Notes: generated by a model not told the origin, from the sequence alone. A stretch of 64,000 nt of DNA from Streptomyces sp. NBC_01723 (GCF_036246005.1 NZ_CP109171.1:8172001-8236000), one strand, 5' to 3'; shown: positions 34,205-43,095, counted from the first letter of the stretch. Numbers and translations: made by a program.

Positions 34205-35893
34205 ATGGACTACTACGACCTCGGCGTCCACGGCCGACCCGTGACCACCTCGTCGCCCGAGGCCCAGCGCTGGTTCGACCGCGGGCTGGTGTGGACGTAC
34301 GCCTTCCACCACGAGGAGGCCGTCGCGTGCTTCGAGAGGGCGTTGGCGGCCGACCCGGACTGCGCGATGGCCCACTGGGGCATCGCCTACGCCCTCGGCC
34401 CCAACTACAACAAGCCCTGGGAGGCATTCGACGCCGACGAACTGACCCGGACCGTCGACCGCGCGCACGCCGCGGTCGAACACGCCCACGCCAAGGCAGG
34501 CCGGGCCACCCCCGTCGAACGCGCCCTCATCGGCGCCCTGCGCGCCCGCTACCCGCAGCCGCGCGCCGTCGAGGACTGCTCGGTCTGGAACCCGCCCTTT
34601 GCCGACAGTATGCGCGCCGTCCACGAGCTCGCCCCGGACGACCTCGACGTGGCCACCCTCTACGCCGACGCCCTGATGAACCTGACGCCGTGGCAGCTGT
34701 GGGACCTGCGCACGGGGCTGCCCGCCGAGGGGGCCCGCACCCTGGCGGCGAAGGAGGTCCTCGATCGGGCCCTGGCCGCCGAAGGGGGACTCGAACACCC
34801 CGGTGTCCTGCACCTCTACGTCCACCTGATGGAGATGTCACCGACCCCCGAGGCGGCCCTCACCGTCGCGGACCGGCTGCGCGGCCTGGTCCCCGACGCG
34901 GGGCACCTCCTGCACATGCCGTCCCACCTCGAAGTGCTGTGCGGCGACTACCGGCGCGTGGTGTCGGACAACAGCGCCGCCATCGCCGCCGACGAGAAGT
35001 ACCGCGCGCGGGCCGGGGCGATGAACTTCTACACCCTCTACCGGACGCACAACTACCACTTCAGGATCTACGGCGCGATGTTCCTGGGCCGGTACGACAT
35101 CGCCCTCGACACCGCCGCCCGACTGGAGGCGTCCGTCCCCGAGGAGCTGCTGCGCGTGCAGAGCCCGCCCATGGCAGACTGGCTGGAGGGCTTCCTGGCC
35201 ATGCGGGTACATGTCCTGATCCGCTTCGGCCGCTGGGCCGACATCCTCGCCCTGCCGATGCCGGCCGATCCGGGGCTGTACCGCGTGACCACCGCGATGC
35301 TGCACTACGCCCGCGGCGTCGCCCTCTCGGCCACCGGCCGGATCGCCGAGGCGGAGGCCGAACGCGTCCTGTTCCGCGACGCGGTCGCCCGGGTGCCGGA
35401 CTCCCGCATGCTGTTCAACAACACCTGCGCCGACATCCTCGCCATCGCCTCCGCCATGCTCGACGGCGAACTGGAGTACCGCAAGGGCGACCACGCCGCC
35501 GCCTTCGCCGCCCTGGAACGCTCGATCGGCCTGGACGACAGCCTCCCCTACGACGAGCCGTGGGGCTGGATGCAGCCCACCCGGCACGCGTACGGCGCCC
35601 TGCTCCTGGAACAGGACCGGGTCGCGGAGGCCGAGGCGGTCTACCGGGCCGACCTGGGGCTGGACGACACCCTGCCCCGCGCCCTCCAGCACCCGGGCAA
35701 CGTCTGGGCGCTGCACGGCCTCCACGAGTGCCTGGTGCGGCTCGACCGGGCGGGGGAGGCGCGGATCGTGGCGCAGCAGCTGAGGCTCGCCGCCGCCCTC
35801 GCGGACGTGCCGGTCGCGGCGTCCTGCTTCTGCCGCCTCGACACCGCGCCGGCCCCCGGTGGGGCGGGCGGCTGCTGCGCCACGGACCGGTGA
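34205..35893 (+). CDS. Tetratricopeptide-repeat protein with Cys-rich C-terminus
   Basis: A 562-aa protein made of TPR-like helical repeats throughout; the N-terminal repeat AVACFERALAADPDCAMAHWGIAYALG (core CFERALAADPDCAMAHWGIA) is clear. Conserved His-rich stretches (HLYVHLMEM, HMPSHLEVLCGDY, RTHNYHF) may line a binding surface or bind metal. The C-terminus carries five Cys (SCFCRLD and GGCCATD), which are not part of TPRs and could ligate a metal. No signal peptide is seen. Similar TPR proteins occur in many bacteria without assigned function. Transcribed alone and convergent with terD. Confidence 0.75.
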   Translation: MDYYDLGVHGRPVTTSSPEAQRWFDRGLVWTYAFHHEEAVACFERALAADPDCAMAHWGIAYALGPNYNKPWEAFDADELTRTVDRAHAAVEHAHAKAGRATPVERALIGALRARYPQPRAVEDCSVWNPPFADSMRAVHELAPDDLDVATLYADALMNLTPWQLWDLRTGLPAEGARTLAAKEVLDRALAAEGGLEHPGVLHLYVHLMEMSPTPEAALTVADRLRGLVPDAGHLLHMPSHLEVLCGDYRRVVSDNSAAIAADEKYRARAGAMNFYTLYRTHNYHFRIYGAMFLGRYDIALDTAARLEASVPEELLRVQSPPMADWLEGFLAMRVHVLIRFGRWADILALPMPADPGLYRVTTAMLHYARGVALSATGRIAEAEAERVLFRDAVARVPDSRMLFNNTCADILAIASAMLDGELEYRKGDHAAAFAALERSIGLDDSLPYDEPWGWMQPTRHAYGALLLEQDRVAEAEAVYRADLGLDDTLPRALQHPGNVWALHGLHECLVRLDRAGEARIVAQQLRLAAALADVPVAASCFCRLDTAPAPGGAGGCCATDR

Positions 35894-35909
35894 CCGGGCC
35901 GGGAACGGG

Positions 35910-36485
35910 TCAGATGTCGACGCCGAAGTCCGCGGCGATGCCGGCGAGGCCGGAGGCGTAACCCTGCCCGACCGCACGGAACTTCCACTCGGCGCCGTGC
36001 CGGTACAGCTCGCCGAAGACCATGGCGGTCTCGGTCGACGCGTCCTCGGACAGGTCGTAGCGGGCGATCTCCTGGCCGCCCGCCTGGTTGACGACCCGGA
36101 TGAAGGCGTTGCGGACCTGGCCGAAGCTCTGGCCGCGGTTCTCCGCGTCGTGGATGGAGACGGGGAAGACGATCCGGTCCACCTCCGCCGGGACGGCGAC
36201 CAGGTTCACCTTGACCGCCTCGTCGTCCCCCTCGCCCTCACCGGTCAGGTTGTCGCCGGTGTGCTCGACCGAGCCGTCCGGGCTGGTGAGGTTGTTGTAG
36301 AAGACGAAGTGCCCGTCCGAGAGCACCTTGCCGGAGGCGTCCAGGAGCAGCGCCGAGGCGTCGAGGTCGTAGTCGGTGCCGGTCGTGGTGCGCACGTCCC
36401 AGCCCAGACCGACCAGGACGGCGGTCAGGCCGGGCGCCTCCTTGCTGAGCGAGACGTTGCCGCCCTTGGCCAGGGAAACTCCCAC
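35910..36485 (-). CDS. terD: TerD family stress protein
   Basis: A 191-aa TerD/TerE-type protein starting [20 protein letters not shown]. The calcium-binding motifs are seen in [13 protein letters not shown] and [15 protein letters not shown]. Family members occur in tellurite resistance and general stress clusters and influence Streptomyces differentiation. The GTG start has AAGGAGA 6 bp upstream. The promoter region is shared with the divergent BlaI-type repressor and contains its likely operator, so terD may be a target. Confidence 0.92.
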   Translation of the reverse strand: MGVSLAKGGNVSLSKEAPGLTAVLVGLGWDVRTTTGTDYDLDASALLLDASGKVLSDGHFVFYNNLTSPDGSVEHTGDNLTGEGEGDDEAVKVNLVAVPAEVDRIVFPVSIHDAENRGQSFGQVRNAFIRVVNQAGGQEIARYDLSEDASTETAMVFGELYRHGAEWKFRAVGQGYASGLAGIAADFGVDI

Positions 36486-36527
36486 TGCGTTCTCCTTCGT
36501 CGTGCCGACTGCGTGTCCACCGTTTAA

Positions 36528-36543
36528 TCTACAACACTGTAGA
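36528..36543. promoter_or_regulatory. BlaI-type operator between terD and blaI-like gene
   Basis: TCTACA-ACAC-TGTAGA, a perfect inverted repeat containing the TACA/TGTA half-sites used by BlaI/MecI repressors. It lies 43 bp from the terD start and 60 bp from the repressor start. Confidence 0.6.
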
Positions 36544-36602
36544 AATCGGGTTTCTATACGATGGCTGTCGCAGAGAGCCACAGCGGCGGAAGGAGGCGGC
36601 CC

Positions 36603-36986
36603 GTGACGGATCACCGGCGGTCGCGGCGGCGGGGTCAGGGCGAGCTGGAGGCCCTGGTGCTGACGGCGCTGCGCGAGGCGGAGGGGCCCGCGACGGCCGG
36701 CTGGGTGCAGGAGCGCCTGGGCGGCGACCTCGCCTACACCACGGTGATCACGATCCTGACCCGGCTCCTGGAGAAGGGTGCCGTCAGCCGTGAGCGGGCG
36801 GGCCGGTCCTTCGCCTGGACACCCGCGGACCAGGCCGGTCTGGCCGCGCGCAGGATGCGCAAGGTCCTGGACGCCGAGAGCGACCGGGAGGCGGTGCTGG
36901 CCAGCTTCGTCACCGGCCTCGACCCGGACGACGAGCGGCTGCTGCGCGACCTGCTCGGGCACGCGCACGGCGCGGAGGACGGCTGA
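36603..36986 (+). CDS. BlaI/MecI/CopY family repressor
   Basis: A 127-aa winged-helix repressor. [26 protein letters not shown] and [26 protein letters not shown] (cores [16 protein letters not shown] and [16 protein letters not shown]) match the BlaI DNA-binding domain; the C-terminal helix carries the dimer region cut by BlaR1 in known systems. The GTG at 36603 is chosen for AAGGAGG 7 bp upstream; the in-frame ATG at 36561 lacks a site. It precedes the M56 peptidase by 7 bp, forming the usual sensor/repressor pair. No beta-lactamase gene is near. Confidence 0.88.
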   Translation: MTDHRRSRRRGQGELEALVLTALREAEGPATAGWVQERLGGDLAYTTVITILTRLLEKGAVSRERAGRSFAWTPADQAGLAARRMRKVLDAESDREAVLASFVTGLDPDDERLLRDLLGHAHGAEDG

Positions 36987-36993
36987 CACCGCC

Positions 36994-37926
36994 ATGGGGG
37001 TCTTCGTCTTCCTGCCACTGGTCCTGCCGCTGACGGCATGGCCCGTCGCCCGGCTGGCCGAGCAGCGTCTGCACCCGCGCACCGCGACCCGGCTGCTCAC
37101 CGCGGTCGCCGCCGTCATGGCGCTGTGCAGCACCGTGTGCCTGGCGCTAGTGATGGTGGTCGGCACCGCGCAACTGCCCGGCAACCCGCTGCCCGACGGC
37201 TGGTCGGACCCCGAGGTGCGGGCGGCGGTGCCCTACGACGAGGTCGTCGGCAAGGCGGCGATTCCCGCACTGTGCGCCGTACTCCTGGTCTCGGTCCGGG
37301 CGCTGTGGCGGCACGGCCGGGTGCGCCGCCGGGCCCACCGCGCCCTCGCCGGACTGCGGGGCACCGGCGTGGCCGTACTGCCGGACGACGTGCCCTACGC
37401 GTACGCGCTGCCCGGCGGAGGCCGGGACCGGGTGGTGGTCACCACCGCGCTGCTCGACTGCCTCGAACCGGCCGAGCGGCGCGCGCTGTTCGCCCACGAG
37501 CGGGCCCACCTCGCCGCCCGCCACCACCGCTTCCTGCTGGCCGTCCGGCTCGCCGCGCTGGCCAACCCGTTCCTGCGCCCCCTGCGCACCGCCGTCTCCT
37601 ACACGGCCGAACGCTGGGCCGACGAGGCGGCCGCCAAGGTGGTCGGCGACCGTCGCACCGTGGCGACCGCGATCGGCAAGGCGGCCCTCGTGTCCCGGGG
37701 CACCCCGGTCGCGACCCTGGCCGGCCTCGCGGCGCCCGGACCCGTGCCGCGCCGCGTGGCGGCCCTGCTGGGTCCCGCGCCCGCCGTCCGCACCTGGCCC
37801 TCACTGTTCACCTCGGTGGGACTGGCCGCGTGGGCCGCGGCCGCCGGAACGGCCGTGTCGGCGATGTCGTCGGCGAACTCCGCCGTCACCATGTTCCTCA
37901 TCCTGCGGGCCGCCACCCCGCTCTGA
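36994..37926 (+). CDS. M56 (BlaR1-like) membrane metallopeptidase
   Basis: A 310-aa membrane peptidase with helices at about 5-20, 33-56, 85-103 and near the C-terminus, and the zinc motif HERAH ([13 protein letters not shown], about residue 168) followed by the family element ERWADEAAA. It lacks the extracellular penicillin-binding domain of true BlaR1, as do most actinobacterial members. It probably cleaves the BlaI-type repressor encoded 7 bp upstream in response to a membrane signal. Its TGA stop is one copy of the target duplication of the adjacent IS. Confidence 0.88.
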   Translation: MGVFVFLPLVLPLTAWPVARLAEQRLHPRTATRLLTAVAAVMALCSTVCLALVMVVGTAQLPGNPLPDGWSDPEVRAAVPYDEVVGKAAIPALCAVLLVSVRALWRHGRVRRRAHRALAGLRGTGVAVLPDDVPYAYALPGGGRDRVVVTTALLDCLEPAERRALFAHERAHLAARHHRFLLAVRLAALANPFLRPLRTAVSYTAERWADEAAAKVVGDRRTVATAIGKAALVSRGTPVATLAGLAAPGPVPRRVAALLGPAPAVRTWPSLFTSVGLAAWAAAAGTAVSAMSSANSAVTMFLILRAATPL

Positions 37927-38790
37927 GACCGTGTCCTACGTGGTGAGGCGGATGAGTCGTTTGTAGCAGCAGAGGGCGGCGGCTAGGCCGAGAAATGCCA
38001 GGTAGTTGCGGGGGTCGCGCTCGTAGCGCGGGCTGAGTCTGCGGTAGCCGGACAGCCACGACATGGTGCGCTCGATGACCCAGCGTCGGCGTCCTAATCG
38101 TTCGCTGGACTCGATGCCCTTGCGGGCGATGCGGACGCCAATGCGCTTGCCGCGTAACCATTTCCGCAGGTGGGGGATGTCGTACGCCTTGTCGGCGTGC
38201 AGGCGCTGGGGCTTGAAGTGGCGGTCGCGATGGGGGCGTGTCTCGTTTGGTGACCCTCCACCATCGGCTTCAGTCCTTCGCTGTCGTGGGTGTTGCCGGC
38301 GGAGACACCGACAACGAGGGGCAGGCCGTTCGCGTCCGACAGGATGTGCATCTTGGAACCCGGCTTGCCCCGGTCCACGGGGCTCGGACCTGTGTGTTCG
38401 CCCCCTTTTTGGCCCGGACGTGGGCGGTGTCGAGTACGACGCGGGTGACGTCGATCAGGCCGGCGTCGTCGAGCCGGTGCAGCACGGCCTCGTGCAGACG
38501 GCCCCAGACACCGGCTCTGGACCAGATCAGGAACCGGCGGTGCGCAGTCGACTTCGATATCCCGAAGCACGGCGGCAGAGCCCGCCAGGCGCAACCGCTG
38601 ACCAGCACGTAGATGATCGCCGCGAACAGCGTCTCATCAGGTGTGTCCTGCGTTCCGCCACCCTGCGGTCGCACCTTCGACGGCGGGATCAGCGGCTCGG
38701 CGATCTCCCACAGCCCGTCCGGAACAATCCAACTCCACGTACCCCGCCCCATAGACAGCCCAACGAGCGATCACCACGTAGGACACGGTC
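37927..38790 (-). mobile_element. IS5-family insertion sequence, 864 bp
   Basis: Terminal inverted repeats of 20 bp (GACCGTGTCCTACGTGGTGA) lie at 37927-37946 and, inverted, at 38771-38790 and match perfectly. The element is flanked by a 3-bp direct repeat TGA (37924-37926 and 38791-38793). Length, ends and a two-frame transposase fit the IS427-type branch of IS5. The left copy of TGA is the stop codon of the M56 peptidase. Confidence 0.92.
37936..38752 (-). pseudogene. IS5-type DDE transposase, two frame changes
   Basis: Read on the minus strand, the N-terminal part (MGRGTWSWIVPDGLWEIAEP, from 38752) carries the IS5 helix-turn-helix region and the first catalytic Asp (VVLDTAHVRAKKG). At the run AAAAAGGGGG (about 38400) the frame moves to one encoding DRGKPGSKMHILSDANGLPL, as in programmed frameshifting of this group. 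A second change near 38230, in a run of five Cs, is needed to reach RDRHFKPQRLHADKAYD and the C-terminal catalytic region (RRRWVIERTMSWLSGYRRL). One missing base there would explain it, so the copy is either inactive or carries a sequencing error. Confidence 0.8.
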
Positions 38791-38793
38791 TGA

Positions 38794-39127
38794 GTCCCCG
38801 TCATGTTGACGGCACCCTGGGGGAAAATCCGCCGGTCACAGAGATGCCCGAGAAACTTCCCCACTCGATCGGGTGATCGGCCAATCCGGAAGCCGCCCTG
38901 CTCCGGATTCCCCGTGTGAGGGAAGAACCGGGACCACACCGACAGCGGACCGCCCGCCTGCGCTCCCTGCCTGCGTTACGCAGGGCGGCTCGGCCCCCAC
39001 ACGTATAGGAACCGCTCGCCGGGCGGACAGCTCACCGAGCGGACCACCGCTCCACCTCGACGCGCACCGAGCTCCACATCACTACATCAGCGCTGCCTCA
39101 GTGCTGCCGATTTGCAGGGAGATATCC
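38794..39127. other. 334-bp gap between the IS and the FAS1 gene
   Basis: Contains the upstream region of the FAS1 lipoprotein gene, possibly cut off from its original left neighbour by the IS. No gene-like reading frame with a ribosome binding site is seen. No clear promoter boxes of the housekeeping type are visible, which would fit an ECF sigma factor promoter, but I could not identify one with confidence. Confidence 0.5.
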
Positions 39128-39787
39128 ATGAACGCCCGTATCCGTCGTTCCGCCGTCGCCGTCGTCGCGGCCGCCGTCCTGCCCCTGTCGCTGGCCGCCT
39201 GTTCCGACGACGGCGACAGCGGCTCCTCGGACTCCGCGCAGGCCGAGTCCTCGGCCCCCGCGGCCACCGACGAGCAGTCCGAGGACACCTCGGGGGGCAT
39301 GTCCGGCGCCGACGAGCCGTTCGGCCCGGCCTGCTCCACCGTGCCCAAGGAGGGCGCCGGTTCGTTCGACGGCATGGCGAAGGACCCGGTCGCCACCGCC
39401 GCCTCGAACAACCCGGCCCTGTCCACGCTGGTGTCGGCGGTGAAGAAGGCGGGTCTGGTCGACACCCTCAACAACGCCGAGAACATCACGGTGTTCGCGC
39501 CGACCAACGACGCCTTCGCCAAGATTCCGAAGGCCGACCTGGACAAGGTCCTCAACGACAAGGCGATGCTCACCGACATCCTGACCTACCACGTCGTGGG
39601 CCAGAAGCTCGCCCCCAAGGACCTGGAGAACGGCTCGTTCGACACCCTGCAGAAGTCCAAGCTCACCACCTCCGGCTCGGACGAGGTCTACAAGGTCAAC
39701 GACTCCGCCAACGTGGTCTGCGGCAACGTCAAGACCGCCAACGCCAACGTCTACATCATCGACAGCGTCCTGATGCCCAAGAGCTGA
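39128..39787 (+). CDS. Fasciclin (FAS1) domain lipoprotein
   Basis: A 219-aa exported lipoprotein: signal peptide with lipobox LSLAAC (Cys25), a Ser/Asp/Glu-rich linker (26-65) and one FAS1 domain (about 75-217) with the H1/H2 motifs TVFAPTNDAFAKIP and ILTYHVVGQ. Same type as mycobacterial MPT70/MPT83. FAS1 domains mediate adhesion or wall association. In mycobacteria the homologues are controlled by SigK/RskA, and a SigK/RskA pair lies 4 kb downstream here. Monocistronic. Confidence 0.92.
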   Translation: MNARIRRSAVAVVAAAVLPLSLAACSDDGDSGSSDSAQAESSAPAATDEQSEDTSGGMSGADEPFGPACSTVPKEGAGSFDGMAKDPVATAASNNPALSTLVSAVKKAGLVDTLNNAENITVFAPTNDAFAKIPKADLDKVLNDKAMLTDILTYHVVGQKLAPKDLENGSFDTLQKSKLTTSGSDEVYKVNDSANVVCGNVKTANANVYIIDSVLMPKS

Positions 39788-39859
39788 CGCGGTCGGGCGC
39801 GTCGGCGCCGGGGGCGGGTGAGGCAGCCGCCCGCCCCAGGCGGCGCGAGGGCCCTGTGG

Positions 39860-40030
39860 TAGCTTGCGGAAGCCAGTCGAACCCACCTGGTGGGTCAGGG
39901 AATCCGGTGCGAATCCGGAGCTGACGCGCAGCGGTGAGGGTGACGGGCGGGACACGGGCCACTGGACGGCGGAGGCCGCCCGGGAAGGCGTCCCGCCCGG
40001 TCGATCCCGAGTCCGAAGACCTGCTGGCAC
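39860..40030 (+). ncRNA. Cobalamin (B12) riboswitch
   Basis: The leader carries the conserved parts of an adenosylcobalamin riboswitch in order: GGGAATCCGGTGCGAATCC at about 39898, the core GCGCAGCGGTGAGGG at about 39926, and the B12 box GAGTCCGAAGACCTGC at about 40009. It precedes an ABC transporter of the BtuFCD type, whose uptake of B12 or a related corrinoid would be shut off when the cofactor is plentiful. Confidence 0.93.
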
Positions 40031-40050
40031 CCGCGCCGCGTACGGCGCGG
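40031..40050 (+). promoter_or_regulatory. Riboswitch expression-platform hairpin
   Basis: CCGCGCCG-CGTA-CGGCGCGG, a perfect 8-bp stem with a 4-base loop just after the B12 box and 57 bp before the start codon. It probably acts as a terminator or takes part in hiding the ribosome binding site. Confidence 0.6.
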
Positions 40051-40106
40051 GGACACACCGTACGAACGGGCTTCGCGTACGAGCCCTCGACGCCAGAGGA
40101 TCCCCC

Positions 40107-41198
40107 TTGCCCGCCTCCTCGCGCGCAGCGCGCCCCGTCGGCTTCCGACGCCTCCCCACCTCCCGCCGCGCCGTCCGCGGCCTGGTGCCGCTCCTGGCCG
40201 GTGCCCTGCTGGCCACCGGCTGCGGTTCCGGGACGGACACCGGCGGCGACTCCGCCGCGCCGGACCCGGCGGCCGGCTACCCGCGCACCGTCCGTGACTG
40301 CGGCCGCGAGGTCGAGGTCGCCGCGCCTCCGCGGCGAGCGGTCTCCCTCAACCAGGGCACCACCGAGATCCTGCTCTCCCTCGGCCTGGCCGACCGCATG
40401 GCGGGCACCGCCACGTGGACCGACCCGGTCATGAAGGGGCTGGAGAAGGCGAACGAAGGCGTGCCCCGGCTCGCCGACGACATGCCGTCCTTCGAGACGG
40501 TCCTGGACGCCGAACCCGACTTCGTGGCCGCCTCCTTCGCCTCCACCCTCGGCACCGGGGGAGTGGCCGCCCCCGAGCAGTTCGGCGAACTCGGCGTGCC
40601 GGCCTACCTCTCCCCGTCCGACTGCGTCGGCAAGGACAACAGCGGCGACGGCGACGGCGTCCGCAGCGAGCCCTTCACCATGGACACCGTCTACCGCGAG
40701 GTCCGCGACCTGGCCCGGCTGTTCGACGTCGAGGAACGCGGCGAGAAGCTGGTCGCCGACCTGAAGTCCCGGGTGAAGAAGGCGACGTCCGGCGTCGACG
40801 CCTCCGACGTCACCCTCATGTACTGGTTCGCCAACTCCACGTCGCCCTACATGGGCGGCTGCTGCGGCGCCCCCGGCGTGATGACCCGCGCGGTCGGGGC
40901 CAGGAACGCCATGGACGACACCCACGACGAATGGCCGCAGGTCGGCTGGGAGACCGTCGCCGACCGGGACCCCGACGTGCTCGTCCTCGGCGACCTCACC
41001 CGCAGGTCGCAGACGGCCGAGACCGCCGCGAAGAAGATCGAGTTCCTGGAGTCCGACCCCGTCACCCGGAACATGACGGCCGTCCGCGAGAAGCGGTACG
41101 TCCTGCTCAGCGGACAGGCCATGAACCCCACCATCCGCACCGTCGAGGGCGTCGAACAGGTGGCGGCCGCGCTGCGCGAGTTCGGCCTCACCCAGTGA
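40107..41198 (+). CDS. btuF: Cobalamin/corrinoid ABC transporter binding lipoprotein
   Basis: A 363-aa BtuF/FecB-type substrate-binding lipoprotein. The TTG start at 40107 is chosen because AGAGGA lies 6 bp upstream and it leads straight into a signal peptide (SRRAVRGLVPLLAGALLATGC, lipobox LATGC at Cys39). The binding fold starts near residue 58 (YPRTVRDCGREVEV, NQGTTEILLSLGLADRM). Controlled by the riboswitch upstream, so cobalamin or a precursor is the likely ligand; a siderophore is less likely. The stop overlaps the permease start (GTGA). Confidence 0.85.
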   Translation: MPASSRAARPVGFRRLPTSRRAVRGLVPLLAGALLATGCGSGTDTGGDSAAPDPAAGYPRTVRDCGREVEVAAPPRRAVSLNQGTTEILLSLGLADRMAGTATWTDPVMKGLEKANEGVPRLADDMPSFETVLDAEPDFVAASFASTLGTGGVAAPEQFGELGVPAYLSPSDCVGKDNSGDGDGVRSEPFTMDTVYREVRDLARLFDVEERGEKLVADLKSRVKKATSGVDASDVTLMYWFANSTSPYMGGCCGAPGVMTRAVGARNAMDDTHDEWPQVGWETVADRDPDVLVLGDLTRRSQTAETAAKKIEFLESDPVTRNMTAVREKRYVLLSGQAMNPTIRTVEGVEQVAAALREFGLTQ

Positions 41199-42325
41199 CG
41201 TCCGCGAGCCGGGCGCCATCCGAGGACCGGGCCGCATCCGAGGACCGGGCCGTGTCCGAGGACCGGGCCGCGTCCGGGGAGCGGCCGGCCTCGGGCATAC
41301 GCACGGCCGGCCGCCGTGCCTACCCCCTGTGGGCGCTGACCGGCGTCGTCGCCCTGTGCGCCTCCGTGGCCGTCGCCGTCACCATCGGACCGGCGGACAT
41401 CGGCGTGGCCGACGTGTGGTCCGTGATCGTCGCCCATCTCGGCGCAGGCCCCGCCGCCGACGTCACCCCCATCCGCGACGGCATCGTCTGGGACCTGCGG
41501 CTGCCCCGGACCCTGCTCGCCGCGGTGTGCGGCGCCGGACTCGCCGTGTGCGGCGCCGTCCTCCAGTCCCTGCTGCGCAACCCGCTCGCCGACCCCTTCG
41601 TGCTCGGCGTCTCCTCCGGTGCCTCGACCGGCGCCGTCCTGGTCGTCGTGCTCGGCGTGGGCGGCGGCGCGCTGTCCGTCCCCGGCGGGGCGTTCCTCGG
41701 CGCCGTGTGCTCCTTCGCGTTGGTGATGGTGCTCAGCCACAGCCTCGGCGGCACCCCGGACCGGGTGGTCCTCGCGGGCGTGGCGGCGATGCAGCTGTTC
41801 TCCTCGCTCACCTCCTTCGTGGTGATGACCGCGGCCGACTCCGAGACCACCCGCGGAGTGCTCTTCTGGCTGCTCGGCTCGCTCGCCGGGGCCGGCTGGA
41901 CGGACGTGTGGACCGGTACGGCGGTCCTGGTGCTGGTCCTCGCCGTGTGCCTCGGCCACGGCAGGACGCTGGACGCCTTCGCCTTCGGCCAGGACGCCGC
42001 GGCAACCCTCGGCGTCCACGTGGCCCGCACCCGGCTGGTCCTGCTGTGCGCCACCGCCCTGCTCACCGCCGCCCTGGTCGCCTCGGCCGGTGCCATCGGT
42101 TTCGTCGGACTGGTGCTGCCGCACGCCGTGCGGGCGTTCACCGGTCCCGGGCACGCCCGCCTCCTGCCGGTCTGCGCCCTCGCCGGGGCCGTGTTCCTGG
42201 TGTGGGCCGACACCCTGGCCCGAACCGTCCTCGCCCCCAAGGAGGTCCCGGTGGGCGTGGTGACCTCGCTGATCGGCGTACCCGCCTTCGTCCTCGTCCT
42301 GTACCGCACCCGGAGGGCACGGTGA
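41195..42325 (+). CDS. btuC: Cobalamin ABC transporter permease, BtuC/FecCD type
   Basis: A 376-aa inner-membrane permease of the FecCD family with about ten helices; RLPRTLLAAVCGAGLAVCGAVLQSLLRNPLADPFVLGVSSGAS (core GAVLQSLLRNPLADPFVLG) is the family signature. Residues 6-32 are a repetitive Ser-Glu-Asp-Arg-Ala tail not found in usual BtuC, encoded by a DNA repeat. GTG start overlaps the upstream stop; the stop overlaps the ATPase start. Confidence 0.92.
   Translation: MTSASRAPSEDRAASEDRAVSEDRAASGERPASGIRTAGRRAYPLWALTGVVALCASVAVAVTIGPADIGVADVWSVIVAHLGAGPAADVTPIRDGIVWDLRLPRTLLAAVCGAGLAVCGAVLQSLLRNPLADPFVLGVSSGASTGAVLVVVLGVGGGALSVPGGAFLGAVCSFALVMVLSHSLGGTPDRVVLAGVAAMQLFSSLTSFVVMTAADSETTRGVLFWLLGSLAGAGWTDVWTGTAVLVLVLAVCLGHGRTLDAFAFGQDAAATLGVHVARTRLVLLCATALLTAALVASAGAIGFVGLVLPHAVRAFTGPGHARLLPVCALAGAVFLVWADTLARTVLAPKEVPVGVVTSLIGVPAFVLVLYRTRRAR
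41219..41272 (+). repeat. Three tandem 18-bp repeats in btuC
   Basis: Three copies of the 18-bp unit starting TCCGAGGACCGGGCCG (41219, 41237, 41255) with a degenerate fourth. In frame they encode S-E-D-R-A-A/V. Copy number could vary without breaking the frame. Confidence 0.85.
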
Positions 42326-43095
42326 CGCTGAGCGCCGAGCGGGTCTCCCGCGCCGCCGGGGGGCGGCTGATCCTGGACGGCGTCGATCTCAGCCCCCGGC
42401 CCGGCGCCATGACCGGCCTGCTCGGCCCCAACGGGTCGGGCAAGTCCACCCTGTTGCGGCTGCTGGCCGGCGTGCTCGCCCCCACCTCCGGCGTCGTCAC
42501 CCTGGACGGCCGCCCGCTGGACCGGATGGGCCGCCGCGACGTCGCCCGGCGTGTGGCCGTCGTCGAACAGCAGGCGGACACGCTGGTGGAGGTGTCGGTC
42601 CGCGACGTCGTCCGGCTCGGCCGGATCCCGCACCGCCGCGCCTGGACACCGGCGTCGGCGGCCGACGAGGAGGTGGTCGCGGACGCCCTCGCGCGCACCG
42701 GTCTCACCGGGCAGGCCGACCGGCACTGGCACACTCTCTCCGGCGGCGAACGCCAACGCGTCCAGATCGCCCGCGCCCTGGCCCAGCAGCCACGCGAACT
42801 CCTGCTGGACGAACCCACCAACCACCTCGACATCCAGCACCAGCTGGACGTGCTGGCCCTCGTCGTCGCCCTGCCCGTCACCAGCGTCGTCGCCCTGCAC
42901 GACCTCAACCTCGCCTCGATGTACTGCGACCACCTCGTCGTGCTGTCCGAGGGGCGTGTCGTGGCCCACGGCGAACCGGCGGAGGTCCTGACCGCCGCCC
43001 TGGTCGCGGAGGTCTACGGCGTCCACGCCGAGGTCACCCGCACCGGCCCCGACGACCGCCCGCACGTCCGCTTCCTGGGCACGCTGAGGGGGTAG
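42322..43095 (+). CDS. btuD: Cobalamin ABC transporter ATPase
   Basis: A 257-aa ATP-binding subunit with Walker A (GPNGSGKST), Q-loop (VVEQQAD), signature LSGGERQRVQIARAL, Walker B (LLLDEPTNHLD) and switch His (ALHDLNLA). Family FecE/BtuD. It completes the riboswitch-controlled importer with the preceding lipoprotein and permease, to which it is coupled by a GTGA overlap. Confidence 0.93.
   Translation: MTLSAERVSRAAGGRLILDGVDLSPRPGAMTGLLGPNGSGKSTLLRLLAGVLAPTSGVVTLDGRPLDRMGRRDVARRVAVVEQQADTLVEVSVRDVVRLGRIPHRRAWTPASAADEEVVADALARTGLTGQADRHWHTLSGGERQRVQIARALAQQPRELLLDEPTNHLDIQHQLDVLALVVALPVTSVVALHDLNLASMYCDHLVVLSEGRVVAHGEPAEVLTAALVAEVYGVHAEVTRTGPDDRPHVRFLGTLRG

Noticed and set aside
41219..41272. 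Possible CRISPR-like repeats
   Set aside because: Units of 18 bp are in direct contact without spacers and lie in frame inside a permease gene.
40107..43095. Iron-siderophore transporter
   Set aside because: The protein families fit either ligand, but a complete cobalamin riboswitch upstream favours corrinoids.
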